A stretch of DNA of 64,000 nucleotides from NCBI GenBank assembly GCA_026692665.1, contig JAPLOF010000022.1, forward strand, positions 62,001-126,000. The letters run 5' to 3'. The stretch comes from Planctomycetota bacterium. GTDB taxonomy: Bacteria > Planctomycetota > UBA1135 > GCA-002686595. Positions within the stretch are counted from its first letter, which is position 1; every line of letters begins with the position of its first letter. Shown here piece by piece: positions 1 through 7,502 of the stretch. Both the position numbers and the translations under genes were made by a program. The notes under the pieces were generated by a model, which saw only the letters and a list, made by a program, of their open reading frames with translations, ran no database searches and had not been told where the DNA came from.

Positions 1-733
1 TGCGCGCGCGTCGCGAACGCGGTCGTGCCGGGCTCGGCTCCCGACATCAGCGCGTCGCGCGAGAGCTCGCCACGGAAGTGGAGCAGCGCCGCCAGGTAGT
101 CCTCGTTCTCGTGGATCTTCATCGAGGACGACACCGGCTCGAGCAAGCGCGCCGCCTCGTCGTGCCGGCCCAACTCCCGCAGCGCGATCCAGGTCCAGAA
201 GACGTGGCTCACGTAGCGGTCGTCGTTCGTGCGCGCCAGGGGCAGCGCGGCGAGGTACACGTTCGCCGCGCGCTCGGTGTCGCCGCGCAGGAGGAGCGCG
301 AGCCCCAGGTGGTAGGCGATGTTCGACCGCAAGGTCCCGATCGGGATGCCGGCCGCGTTCGGCTGGCCGTCGGGCTCGACCTCGTCGGGGCGCCCGGCGG
401 CGAGCTCGCGCGCGCGCTCGAGGTCGCGCACCGCGTCGTCGAACTGCCGCAGCGTGATGTAGCGGTGCCCTCGGAAGCGCAGCAGCCAGGCGGAGTCGGG
501 GTGGCGGTCGAGCCCGCGCGTGAACGCCGCGACGGCGTCCTCGTACCGTCCGAGGTAGCCGAGCCGTCGGCCGACCCACACGGCCGCCATCTCGCTGTCC
601 GGTTCGGCGGCGAGGCGCTTCTCGGCGACGGCCAGATCCTGCTCCTGGCGCTCCCGCGCCGGATCGGAGGGCGTGGAGGAACAGGCGGCGAGGAGCGCCA
701 CGATCAAGACCACCGGGAGCGGGCTTCGCATGC
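1..733 (-). CDS. TPR-like lipoprotein, C-terminus beyond window
   Basis: Incomplete gene: the frame runs off the left edge, leaving 244 residues. It opens with a lipoprotein signal (hydrophobic stretch, then LLAAC with the acylated Cys at residue 17), so the product is probably anchored to a membrane facing the periplasm. The rest is helical and Ala/Leu/Arg-rich with tetratricopeptide-like helix pairs, for example YEDAVAAFTRGLDRHPDS near residue 58. Such proteins act as scaffolds, but no specific role is visible. It is divergent from the ATPase gene at 858, with a 124-nt shared upstream region. The start ATG at 733 is the only one that gives the full signal peptide. Confidence 0.75.
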
Positions 734-857
734 GCGTCAAGATCTCAAGCCGACTTCCGGGAGTCACGCGCGAGCTCTGGCGCGGCCTCGCGCGCGTGCG
801 TAGGCTTCGCTGCTTCACCCTGCACCGCAACTCGAGCCGCATCGCACCCCGCCCCCC

Positions 858-1733
858 ATGCTGAACGGCACGACCTGGAGCCTCGCCCGCTTCGGCGCAC
901 GTCTGCGCCAGGCCGGCGACCTCGCCCGCCCGCCCCAGAAGAAGCTCTCGCGCGTCCTCTCCATCGCGAGCGGCAAGGGCGGGACGGGCAAGAGCATCGT
1001 TGCCACGAACCTGGCCGTTCAGCGCGCCAAGATGGGCGAGCGCGTCTGCCTGGTCGACTTCGACGCCGGGATGGCGAACGCGCACCTGCTCCTCGGCGTG
1101 GCGCCGCGTTTCGACCTGGGGCACGTGCTCGACGGCGAGATCTCGGCCGGCTACGCCCTCGTCGAGGCGCCGGGGGGATTGCAGCTGCTCTCGGGCGGCG
1201 TGGGCCGTGCCGCGTTGGCGAACCCCACCCGGAAGGAGCTCGAGCGCCTGTTCGAGGCCCTCGAACCGCTCGAAGAGGTCTTCGACCTGGTCATCGTCGA
1301 CCACGGGGCGGGGCTCTCGTACGCCACCATGGCCCACCTCGCGGCCGCGACGGCGCTGCTCGTCGTCACGACGCACGAGGTCACGTCGCTTTCCGACGCC
1401 TACGCCCTGTACAAGCACGTCACGACCGTGAACACCCGCGTCCAGGTCGGCGTGGTCATGAACCGCGCTCCGGACGAGGCCACCGCGCACGCCGCCTGGG
1501 AGCGGTTCCGCGGGGCGAGCCAGCGGTTCCTCACCCGTGCCCCGGAGCTCGTGGGCTGGGTGCCCATGGACGAGGCCGTCGTGCGCAGCGTCCAGGCCCG
1601 TGCGCCGGTCTCGTTGCGCGAGCCGGAGAGTCGGGCGGCGCGGGCCCTGGCCGGGATCGCGCGCTGGTCGGCGATCGACGTGGCGCGGGGGACGGGCACG
1701 TTCTACTCCGCCGCGCGCAGGGCACTGCGCTAG
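858..1733 (+). CDS. MinD/FlhG (ParA-family) ATPase
   Basis: A 291-residue P-loop ATPase of the MinD/ParA/FlhG family. The deviant Walker A motif GKGGTGKS is at residues 39-46, the Asp pair of switch I is in LVDFDAGMAN (67-76), and LVIVDHGAGLS is the Walker B region. FlhG/FleN-type members control flagellar number and MinD-type members position the division site. The GAGLS segment and the length are closer to FlhG, but no flagellar gene is nearby, so the role is open. About 30 residues precede the ATPase core. No clear ribosome-binding site is seen before the ATG. Confidence 0.8.
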   Translation: MLNGTTWSLARFGARLRQAGDLARPPQKKLSRVLSIASGKGGTGKSIVATNLAVQRAKMGERVCLVDFDAGMANAHLLLGVAPRFDLGHVLDGEISAGYALVEAPGGLQLLSGGVGRAALANPTRKELERLFEALEPLEEVFDLVIVDHGAGLSYATMAHLAAATALLVVTTHEVTSLSDAYALYKHVTTVNTRVQVGVVMNRAPDEATAHAAWERFRGASQRFLTRAPELVGWVPMDEAVVRSVQARAPVSLREPESRAARALAGIARWSAIDVARGTGTFYSAARRALR

Positions 1734-1740
1734 CGCCCGG

Positions 1741-1784
1741 CGGGCTCCTCGCTAGCGCGCAGCGGGCTCCTCGCGAGCGCGCAG
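1741..1784 (+). repeat. Two tandem 22-bp direct repeats
   Basis: Two adjacent 22-bp copies (1741-1762 and 1763-1784) differ at a single position (T/G at the 13th base). They lie just after the ATPase stop codon and before the next gene, and a partial third copy overlaps that stop. No coding or regulatory meaning is evident; a local slippage duplication is the simplest reading. Confidence 0.85.
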
Positions 1785-1905
1785 CAGGCGCCGCACGGGC
1801 GGGTCGCCGGGGTGCCGAGCTGGAGCACCGCCGATCCCTCCGCTGGCTTTCTCGGGGCCCGAGAGGTAGACCGATGTCCTGGTGTTCCCCCCAGGGAGGT
1901 GACCG

Positions 1906-2667
1906 ATGGACGGCTTGGCTCTCTTGTGCGCGCTGCATGCGGATGGTCCGCAATCGTTGCGTCGTCTGCGTCGATCGGGCTGCCCGTCGCTGGAGTCGAT
2001 CACCAGCCTCGATGTGGAGCGACTGGCGGAGCTCCTCGCGAGCACGCCCACGGCGGCGCAGCGCTTCCAGCGCGAAGCGCACCACCTGATCGCGCGGCTG
2101 GGCGGCTCCGGGAGTTCGCGCGCGGAGTCCGCGCTCCTCGAGGCCGAGGACGGCGCGGGCATCGAGTCGCCGGTGCCGAGCGCCCCCGCGGAGAAGCCCA
2201 AGGCCTACGACGCGGCGCTCGTGCGCTGGCGCGAGCTCGACGCGCTCGAGGACGCGCGCTCCATGGCCGAGCCGATCGTCGAGGAGTCGTCCGCGCCCGC
2301 ACCGCACGTCTCGCCGCGCACGCCGCTGTCCGTCCTGCAGGACCTCGCGGACGAATCGCGCGACGCCCTGATCGCCGTCGGCATCGTCGACCTCGAGGGG
2401 CTCGCCGCGTGCGACGCGCTCGAGCTCTCGCGCGCGACGGGGCTGGACTATTCGAACGCGATGCGCTGGCGCTCCCTCGCCCGACGCGCACTGCCGACCG
2501 GCCTGGAGCGTTTCTCGCGGTCGGGCCTGCCCGAAGCGAAGCACCTGCCGCTCGTCGCGCTCGACGACTACGTGCTCGAGCCCGCCGCACGCGCCGCGCC
2601 GGCCCGGAACGCGGTCGAGGCCCGCGCCGAGCCGCGCGAAGAGACGGCCGGCGGACCGTTCGCCTAG
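1906..2667 (+). CDS. Helix-hairpin-helix domain protein, unknown function
   Basis: A 253-residue cytoplasmic protein without signal or membrane segments. Two homologous helix-hairpin-helix-like segments are visible. The first spans residues about 8-62 (SLRRLRRSGCPSLESITSLD) and the second about 143-195 (ALIAVGIVDLEGLAACDA). They are joined by an acidic, Pro/Ala-rich linker. Similar tandem modules bind DNA non-specifically or mediate protein contacts in DUF4332-like proteins. The start is supported by a strong Shine-Dalgarno sequence, GGGAGGTGA, at 1894-1902. It converges on the thioredoxin gene with only 19 nt between stops. Confidence 0.7.
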   Translation: MDGLALLCALHADGPQSLRRLRRSGCPSLESITSLDVERLAELLASTPTAAQRFQREAHHLIARLGGSGSSRAESALLEAEDGAGIESPVPSAPAEKPKAYDAALVRWRELDALEDARSMAEPIVEESSAPAPHVSPRTPLSVLQDLADESRDALIAVGIVDLEGLAACDALELSRATGLDYSNAMRWRSLARRALPTGLERFSRSGLPEAKHLPLVALDDYVLEPAARAAPARNAVEARAEPREETAGGPFA

Positions 2668-2686
2668 CGCGGGTTCGTCGCGCGTG

Positions 2687-3193
2687 TCAGCGCGCCGCGC
2701 GCGCGCGGATCGCCTCGAGACGCTTCAGGAACGGTTCGGGCTCGAGGAAGCCCGCGATGCGCCCGATCTCCTTGCCGTTTCCGTCGAGGACGAGCAGCGC
2801 CGGGTAGCCCGTGACGTGGAACTTCTGCGCGATCGGAGCACCGGCCTTGCTCTCGGCGTCGATCGACATCGAGACCATCTTGGACAGCTCGGCCTGCACC
2901 GCCGGTTGCGAGAAGGTGACCTTGTCGAGCTTCTTGCAGTAACCGCACCAGGTCGTCCAGAAGTCCACGAAGACGAGCTTGTTCGAGGCGCGGGCCTGCG
3001 CCAGGCCGTCCTCGTAGCTGCCTTCGAACCAGACCTTCACCGGGGTCGGCGGTGCGGGCGCCGCTGCGGCGGCTGCGGGCGCCGCGGGGGCCGCCGGCGC
3101 CTGCGCGGGGGCCGAGGGGCTCTGCGGCTGCGGCCCGCAGGCGACGAGCAGGACGAGCGGAAGGGCGAGTACGGCGCGGGCGATCGACTTCAT
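2687..3193 (-). CDS. Thioredoxin-fold lipoprotein
   Basis: A 168-residue periplasm-facing thioredoxin. The N-terminus is a lipoprotein signal (LPLVLLVACG, Cys19), followed by a linker of about 35 residues of Ala/Pro repeats that would hold the domain off the membrane. The catalytic motif is WCGYC within VDFWTTWCGYCKKLD, and the cis-Pro loop is VTGYPALLVLDGNGKE. The WCGYCKK type resembles DsbD-gamma/thioredoxin-like disulfide reductases. The start was placed at the Met opening the signal peptide, because longer upstream frames are antisense to the aminotransferase gene. It is divergent from that gene. Confidence 0.88.
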   Translation of the reverse strand: MKSIARAVLALPLVLLVACGPQPQSPSAPAQAPAAPAAPAAAAAAPAPPTPVKVWFEGSYEDGLAQARASNKLVFVDFWTTWCGYCKKLDKVTFSQPAVQAELSKMVSMSIDAESKAGAPIAQKFHVTGYPALLVLDGNGKEIGRIAGFLEPEPFLKRLEAIRARAAR

Positions 3194-3355
3194 GGCAGGC
3201 CGAGGATCGGGCGAATCGGGCCAGACCTCAAGGCCCAAGGCCAGGCCGCCCTCCTCCCCGGGGCATTTCCGGGCCGAAATCGCCGCGAGCGGGCCCGCAG
3301 CGGTTAGCTTGTTCTCCTGCCGTCCTTGCATCCGGACGGCGTCGGATCCGAGCCG

Positions 3356-4588
3356 ATGCCCCTGACCCAGACGACCCACTCGAGCCTCATCCCGACCGCC
3401 GCCTCGCGGCCGGCGGACGACCCGATCTTCCTCCTGAACGCGGAGGCGACGCGCCGAGCGCAGGCGGGGGAGGCGGTCATCAACGCCACCCTCGGCGCCC
3501 TGATGGAGGACGACGGCACGCTCGCCGTGATGCCGAGCGTCGTCGAGGCCTTGCAGCGCGTGCCGGCCAAGAAGGCCGCGTCCTACGCGCCGATCCTCGG
3601 CGCGAAGCCGTTCCTCGAGGCGGTCGTGCGCGACACCTTCGAGGGCGCGCCGCTCGCGCGGTTCGCGACGGCGGCCGCGACGCCGGGCGGCACCGGCGCG
3701 TTGTACCAGGCGATCACCAGCTTCCTCGAGCCGGGTCAGGCGCTGCTCACCACGAACTGGTTCTGGAGTCCCTACCAGACGATCGCCAGCCAGGCGCGGC
3801 GTACCGTGGAGACCTTCGAGACGTTCGACGCGCACGGCCGCTTCGACGTGGGCGGTTTCGAGGCGGGGTTGGACCGACTCGTGCAGCGCCAAGGGCGCGC
3901 GCTCGTCGTCTTGAACTTCCCGTGCCACAACCCGACCGGCTACTCGCTCGACGCCGCCGAGTGGCGAGACGTCTGCGAGGTCGTCCGACGCGCCGGCGAG
4001 CGCGCTCCGGTCGCGCTGCTCGTCGACCTGGCCTACGCGCGTTTCGGCGCGGCCGGCTCCCAGGGCTGGATCGCTCATGCGGAGCGCGTGCTGGAGACGG
4101 CGACCCTCCTCGTCGCCTGGACCGCATCGAAGTCGTTCGCCCAGTATGGCGCCCGGGTCGGCGCCCTCGTGGGGCTGCACACCGACGACGCCGAGCGCGC
4201 GCGCATCCAGAACGCCCTGGCCTTCTCGTGTCGCGGCACGTGGTCGAACTGCAACCACGGGGGGCAATTGGCGATCGCCGAGTTGCTCACGGATGCGAGC
4301 CTGCGCGGGAAGGTCGATCTCGAGCGCGCGCGGCTCGTGCGGCTGCTCGACGAGCGCGTGCAGGTCTTCAACCGCGAAGCGGCGCGAGCCGGCCTGCGCC
4401 ACCCGCGCTACGAGGGCGGCTTCTTCGTTTCCGTCTTCGCGCCCGACTCCGAGGCCGCCGCCGAGCGGCTGAAGGCGCTGGGCGTGTTCCTCGTGCCGCT
4501 GCCCGGCGCCCTGCGCGTGGCGCTGTGCTCGACACCGGCGCGCGACGTCCCGCGACTCGTTTCCGCGCTGAAGGAAGCCATCCGGTAG
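3356..4588 (+). CDS. Class I/II pyridoxal-phosphate aminotransferase
   Basis: A 410-residue fold-type I PLP aminotransferase resembling the aspartate/aromatic (AspC/TyrB) group. Visible landmarks are NFPCHNPTG (PLP-ring Asn), LLVDLAYARFG (Asp binding the pyridine nitrogen, near residue 224), and WTASKSFAQYGARVG with the Schiff-base Lys near residue 259 and the phosphate-binding Arg after it. The substrate cannot be told from sequence. The ATG at 3356 was preferred to an upstream in-frame TTG at 3326. A short TTAGCTT element near 3304 may be a -10 box. The uracil phosphoribosyltransferase gene follows after 37 nt, probably in the same transcript. Confidence 0.88.
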   Translation: MPLTQTTHSSLIPTAASRPADDPIFLLNAEATRRAQAGEAVINATLGALMEDDGTLAVMPSVVEALQRVPAKKAASYAPILGAKPFLEAVVRDTFEGAPLARFATAAATPGGTGALYQAITSFLEPGQALLTTNWFWSPYQTIASQARRTVETFETFDAHGRFDVGGFEAGLDRLVQRQGRALVVLNFPCHNPTGYSLDAAEWRDVCEVVRRAGERAPVALLVDLAYARFGAAGSQGWIAHAERVLETATLLVAWTASKSFAQYGARVGALVGLHTDDAERARIQNALAFSCRGTWSNCNHGGQLAIAELLTDASLRGKVDLERARLVRLLDERVQVFNREAARAGLRHPRYEGGFFVSVFAPDSEAAAERLKALGVFLVPLPGALRVALCSTPARDVPRLVSALKEAIR

Positions 4589-4625
4589 GCTCGTCGACCG
4601 GAAACCAGGGGAGGAGATCGCACGC

Positions 4626-5435
4626 ATGGCGCACGAATCGGTCCAGATCCCCGGGGGTTGGGAGCTCCCGCACCGCTACGGCGGGCGCGTCCACCTGCTC
4701 GACAACGTCTACCTGCTGAGCGCCCTGGCTCGCATCGGCAGCCCCAACGTCGCGCACCGCGACCTCATGGCGCTCCTGCGCAGCGTGTACCAGACGCTCC
4801 TCATGACCGCCTGCGGTCGCGAGCTGACACGCGTGGCGAGCGAGGTCCCGACCCGCATGGCCGCGACGCACGCGGAGCGCGGCATCTATCGCGGTCTGGT
4901 CTTCGAGCCGACGGCGCAGGTCGTCGTCGTCGACATCATCCGCGCCGGCATCGTGCCCTCGCAGGTGTGCTTCGACCTGCTCACGGCCGTGCTCTCGGAG
5001 ACGAGCGTGCGCCTCGACCACCTGACCATGGCGCGCCGTTCCGACGCGGCCGGTCACGTCACGGGCGTCGACCTGTCGGGCAGCAAGATCGGTGGCCGCG
5101 TCGACGGCGCGACGCTGATCCTCCCCGACCCGATGGGGGCGACCGGCGTGACGACGGTGCGCGCGCTGCGCCACTACCTCGAGAGCTATGGCCGCCCGAA
5201 GAAGATCATCGCGCTGCCGATGATCGCGACGCCCGAGTACCTGCGCGCCGTGCTCGAGGAGTACCCCGACCTCGTCGTGTACACCGCGCGCCTCGACCGC
5301 GGGATGTCCGACCCGGACGTGCTCGAGACGCTCCCCGGCACCTTCTGGGATCGCGAGAAGGGCCTGGACGCGAAGAGCTACATCGTTCCGGGGGCGGGCG
5401 GGATGGGCGAGGTGATCAACAACTCCTGGTGCTGA
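4626..5435 (+). CDS. upp: Uracil phosphoribosyltransferase-like protein
   Basis: A 269-residue type I phosphoribosyltransferase that should make UMP from uracil and PRPP in pyrimidine salvage. The PRPP-binding loop ILPDPMGATGVTT is at about 166-178, and the uracil-recognition tail YIVPGAGGMGEVINN closes the protein. Typical bacterial Upp is about 210 residues, so this one has roughly 50 extra, mostly N-terminal. The tail reads GAGGMGEV where ordinary Upp has GLGDAGDR-like residues, so specificity may have drifted. The ATG follows a purine-rich GGGGAGGAGA stretch that can serve as ribosome-binding site. Confidence 0.8.
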   Translation: MAHESVQIPGGWELPHRYGGRVHLLDNVYLLSALARIGSPNVAHRDLMALLRSVYQTLLMTACGRELTRVASEVPTRMAATHAERGIYRGLVFEPTAQVVVVDIIRAGIVPSQVCFDLLTAVLSETSVRLDHLTMARRSDAAGHVTGVDLSGSKIGGRVDGATLILPDPMGATGVTTVRALRHYLESYGRPKKIIALPMIATPEYLRAVLEEYPDLVVYTARLDRGMSDPDVLETLPGTFWDREKGLDAKSYIVPGAGGMGEVINNSWC

Positions 5436-5499
5436 TCCTCGTCCCGGACGGACCTGGGCGAGATGGGGGGCACGGCCCGACGAGGGTCGAACGCGGAAT

Positions 5500-5516
5500 C
5501 CGGGGCTCGACCCCGG
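5500..5516 (+). terminator. Possible hairpin terminator after upp
   Basis: A perfect 6-bp GC stem (CCGGGG/CCCCGG) with a 5-nt loop lies 65 nt after the upp stop. A competing 7-bp pairing (5484-5490 with 5507-5513) overlaps it. The run after the stem is only weakly T-rich (GGTTTCC), so termination is plausible but not certain. Confidence 0.3.
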
Positions 5517-5527
5517 CCAGGTTTCCA

Positions 5528-5555
5528 TTGACGACCAGATATGGAAGGGTAACCA
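5528..5555 (+). promoter_or_regulatory. Weak promoter candidate for the HxlR gene
   Basis: TTGACG at 5528-5533 resembles a -35 box. Sixteen nt further, TAACCA at 5550-5555 is a poor -10 match. The ATG of the regulator is at 5564, so the leader would be nearly absent. The region is locally less GC-rich than its surroundings. Confidence 0.25.
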
Positions 5556-5563
5556 TCAGAGGC

Positions 5564-6004
5564 ATGGACACCACTTCCCAGGCCCTGGCGGGCCTTTCGA
5601 CGCTGCCGGCGGCCAAGTCCGGCCCCGTGCCCGCCGCTCCCCGCGACTGCTCTCCCGGCCCGGACGCCGCCGGGTTCTGCCCGATCCACGAAGGCCTCCG
5701 CCTCCTGCAGGGGGCCTGGACCCCCGAGGTCCTCTGGCAGCTGCGTCAGGGATCGAAGCGGTTCGGTGAGTTGCGCCGCGCTCTGGGCCGCATCTCCGCC
5801 AAGGTGCTGACGACCCGCCTGCGCGAGCTCGAGCAGCGCGGACTCCTCGAGCGCCACGTGCTCGCGAGCTCGCCGCCGTCGGTCGAGTACCGGCTCACCG
5901 ATCTGGCGCACGAGATCCAGCCCGTGCTGTGCTCGATCGCGGAGCTCGGGACGAAGTTGCATGCGCGTCAGGTCGCGCGCACCCCGGGCGACGCCCCCGC
6001 GTGA
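5564..6004 (+). CDS. HxlR-family winged-helix transcriptional regulator
   Basis: A 146-residue DNA-binding protein. The HxlR winged helix-turn-helix covers about residues 40-125, with the recognizable series FCPIHEGLRLLQGAW, FGELRRALGRISAKVLTTRL and RELEQRGLLERHV. HxlR proteins bind as dimers, often near their own promoter, and several sense aldehydes or oxidants through N-terminal cysteines. Two cysteines (about residues 30 and 40) precede or enter the domain here. The N-terminal 25 residues are low-complexity. It converges on the barrel gene at 6074; its target is not evident. Confidence 0.88.
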   Translation: MDTTSQALAGLSTLPAAKSGPVPAAPRDCSPGPDAAGFCPIHEGLRLLQGAWTPEVLWQLRQGSKRFGELRRALGRISAKVLTTRLRELEQRGLLERHVLASSPPSVEYRLTDLAHEIQPVLCSIAELGTKLHARQVARTPGDAPA

Positions 6005-6073
6005 TCGAGTGCGGACGCGGGCCCGCGCGACGGTCCGGCGCCGCTCGAGCGCGCTTCCACTGCGCGCCCCAGA

Positions 6074-6679
6074 TCAGAAGGCGTAGCGCAGCCCCAGCGT
6101 CCACTGGTCGTCGTCGACTTCGCGCTCGAAGCCGAGTCCCAGCGCCACCTGCGACGCGAACCAGTAGCGCACGTCGCCGCCCCACACGAACCCGTTGTCG
6201 ACCACGTCCTCGTAGCCGAGGCGCAACTCGCCCTCGATGCTCTTGTCCACGGCGACACGGAAGCCGCTGTCGATGCGCCAGCCATTCTCGTCGAAGTTCG
6301 CCCCGCCGGCGCCGTCGAGCTCCAGCCACACCCAGGAGACCGAGGCGAACGCACTGAGGGTGTTGTCCAGCGGAACGGACTGGCCGACGCCGAGGTCGTA
6401 GCGCGTGACGTCCTCGTCGTCGCTGTACAGGTCGATGCCACCGCGCACGAACACGCCCTGGCCGAACTGGTACGCGCCTCGGGCGCCGTAGCCGCGCAGG
6501 TCGTCGTCGATCGCATCGACGTCGCGCAGCAGCATGTGCACCTCGGCGAAGCTCCAGCGGACACGCTTGTCGTCGCCCGCGGTCGCGGACTTGGCCTGCG
6601 GCTCGAGCGGCGGCATCGGTTCGATCGGCGGGAGCGGCGCGGCGAGCGGGGAGAGCAGGAGAGCGGTGGTCGTGAGCAT
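6074..6679 (-). CDS. Small outer-membrane beta-barrel protein
   Basis: A 201-residue exported protein. A short hydrophobic signal (TTALLLSPLAAPLPP) is followed by alternating hydrophobic/polar strands with aromatic girdles, such as GAYQFGQGVFVRGGIDLYS, GWRIDSGFRVAV and QWTLGLRYAF. The terminal Phe is the usual BAM signal of outer-membrane barrels. The size suits an eight-stranded barrel. It belongs to no family I can name. It lies 118 nt downstream of the flavin reductase gene on the same strand. Confidence 0.65.
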   Translation of the reverse strand: MLTTTALLLSPLAAPLPPIEPMPPLEPQAKSATAGDDKRVRWSFAEVHMLLRDVDAIDDDLRGYGARGAYQFGQGVFVRGGIDLYSDDEDVTRYDLGVGQSVPLDNTLSAFASVSWVWLELDGAGGANFDENGWRIDSGFRVAVDKSIEGELRLGYEDVVDNGFVWGGDVRYWFASQVALGLGFEREVDDDQWTLGLRYAF

Positions 6680-6797
6680 CGGTCGGGTCCTCGAATCGGC
6701 ACTTGCCGAGCGGATTCGTATACCGGCATCGCCCTCCCGGCGCCACAGCGGACCGCGCTTCGCGGCTCCCGCGGGCCGCGTTGCTTCCGGGTGGGGG

Positions 6798-7478
6798 TCA
6801 GCGGAACGGGTCCTCGCTCTCGAGCGCCTCGCGCCCCGCGGGCATCTCGTATCGATCGCGCGTCGTCGCGTAGCCGAGGCCGCCCATGCGTCCGACGGCG
6901 CGCAGTCTCTCCGGATCGACGTGGAAGCGGCCGCCGATCAGCGCGTCGTCGACGTACACGTGGATCACACGCCCGATCACGAGGTTTCCACCGGCGGGAA
7001 CGCCGGGGTTCGTGCGCACGACCTGGAGCGTCTCGCACTCGAAGGCCCAGGGCGAGCGCGCGACGCGGGGCGCGCGCACACGACGGCTCGCCGCGGTCGC
7101 CAGCCCCGTCAGGTCGAACTCGCTCTCGCCATGGGGCAGCGGCTCGGCGGCCGCAGCGACCTCGCGCGCGTAGCCCTCGATCGCGGCGCACACGACGAAC
7201 TCGCCCGTGCCTCCCTCCGCACGCGGCTTGCAGTTGCGCAGCGTGTCCTTCTCGCCGCCATCCGCGCGGTTCGCCGGACAGAAGACGACGGTCATGGGAT
7301 CCGAACCCACGCCGTTGAAGAACGAGAAGGGCGCCAGGTTGACGCGCCCCTCGGCATCGACGGTCGAGACGAACGCGATCGGTCGCGGGACGATGCAGCC
7401 GATGAGCAGCTTGTAGCGGTCGCGGGGGGCGAGGTCGTCGGCAGTCGCTTCCATGGCGTGACAGCGTACGACGCGCAT
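6798..7478 (-). CDS. Flavin reductase-like FMN-binding split-barrel protein
   Basis: A 226-residue protein of the flavin reductase / NtaB-type split barrel family, which binds FMN and often supplies reduced flavin to monooxygenases. Family marks are IGCIVPRPIAFVSTVDAEGR, NLAPFSFFNGVGSDPMTV and the central NLVIGRVIHVYVDD segment. The ATG at 7478 has GGAG eight nt upstream; a second Met nine codons on lacks a ribosome-binding site. It starts 24 nt after the kinase stop, so the sigma factor, kinase and this gene could share a transcript. Confidence 0.8.
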   Translation of the reverse strand: MRVVRCHAMEATADDLAPRDRYKLLIGCIVPRPIAFVSTVDAEGRVNLAPFSFFNGVGSDPMTVVFCPANRADGGEKDTLRNCKPRAEGGTGEFVVCAAIEGYAREVAAAAEPLPHGESEFDLTGLATAASRRVRAPRVARSPWAFECETLQVVRTNPGVPAGGNLVIGRVIHVYVDDALIGGRFHVDPERLRAVGRMGGLGYATTRDRYEMPAGREALESEDPFR

Positions 7479-7502
7479 GCCACGTTCTCCGAACGCAGTC
7501 CG

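Noticed and set aside
1531-2807. Long overlapping open frames on both strands around the helix-hairpin-helix gene
   Set aside because: Only the frame 1906-2667 has a strong ribosome-binding site and a repeated domain pattern; the others are low-complexity Arg/Ala.
5484-5516. tRNA T-arm-like hairpin between upp and the HxlR gene
   Set aside because: No acceptor, D or anticodon arms could be built around it; it is at most a terminator hairpin.
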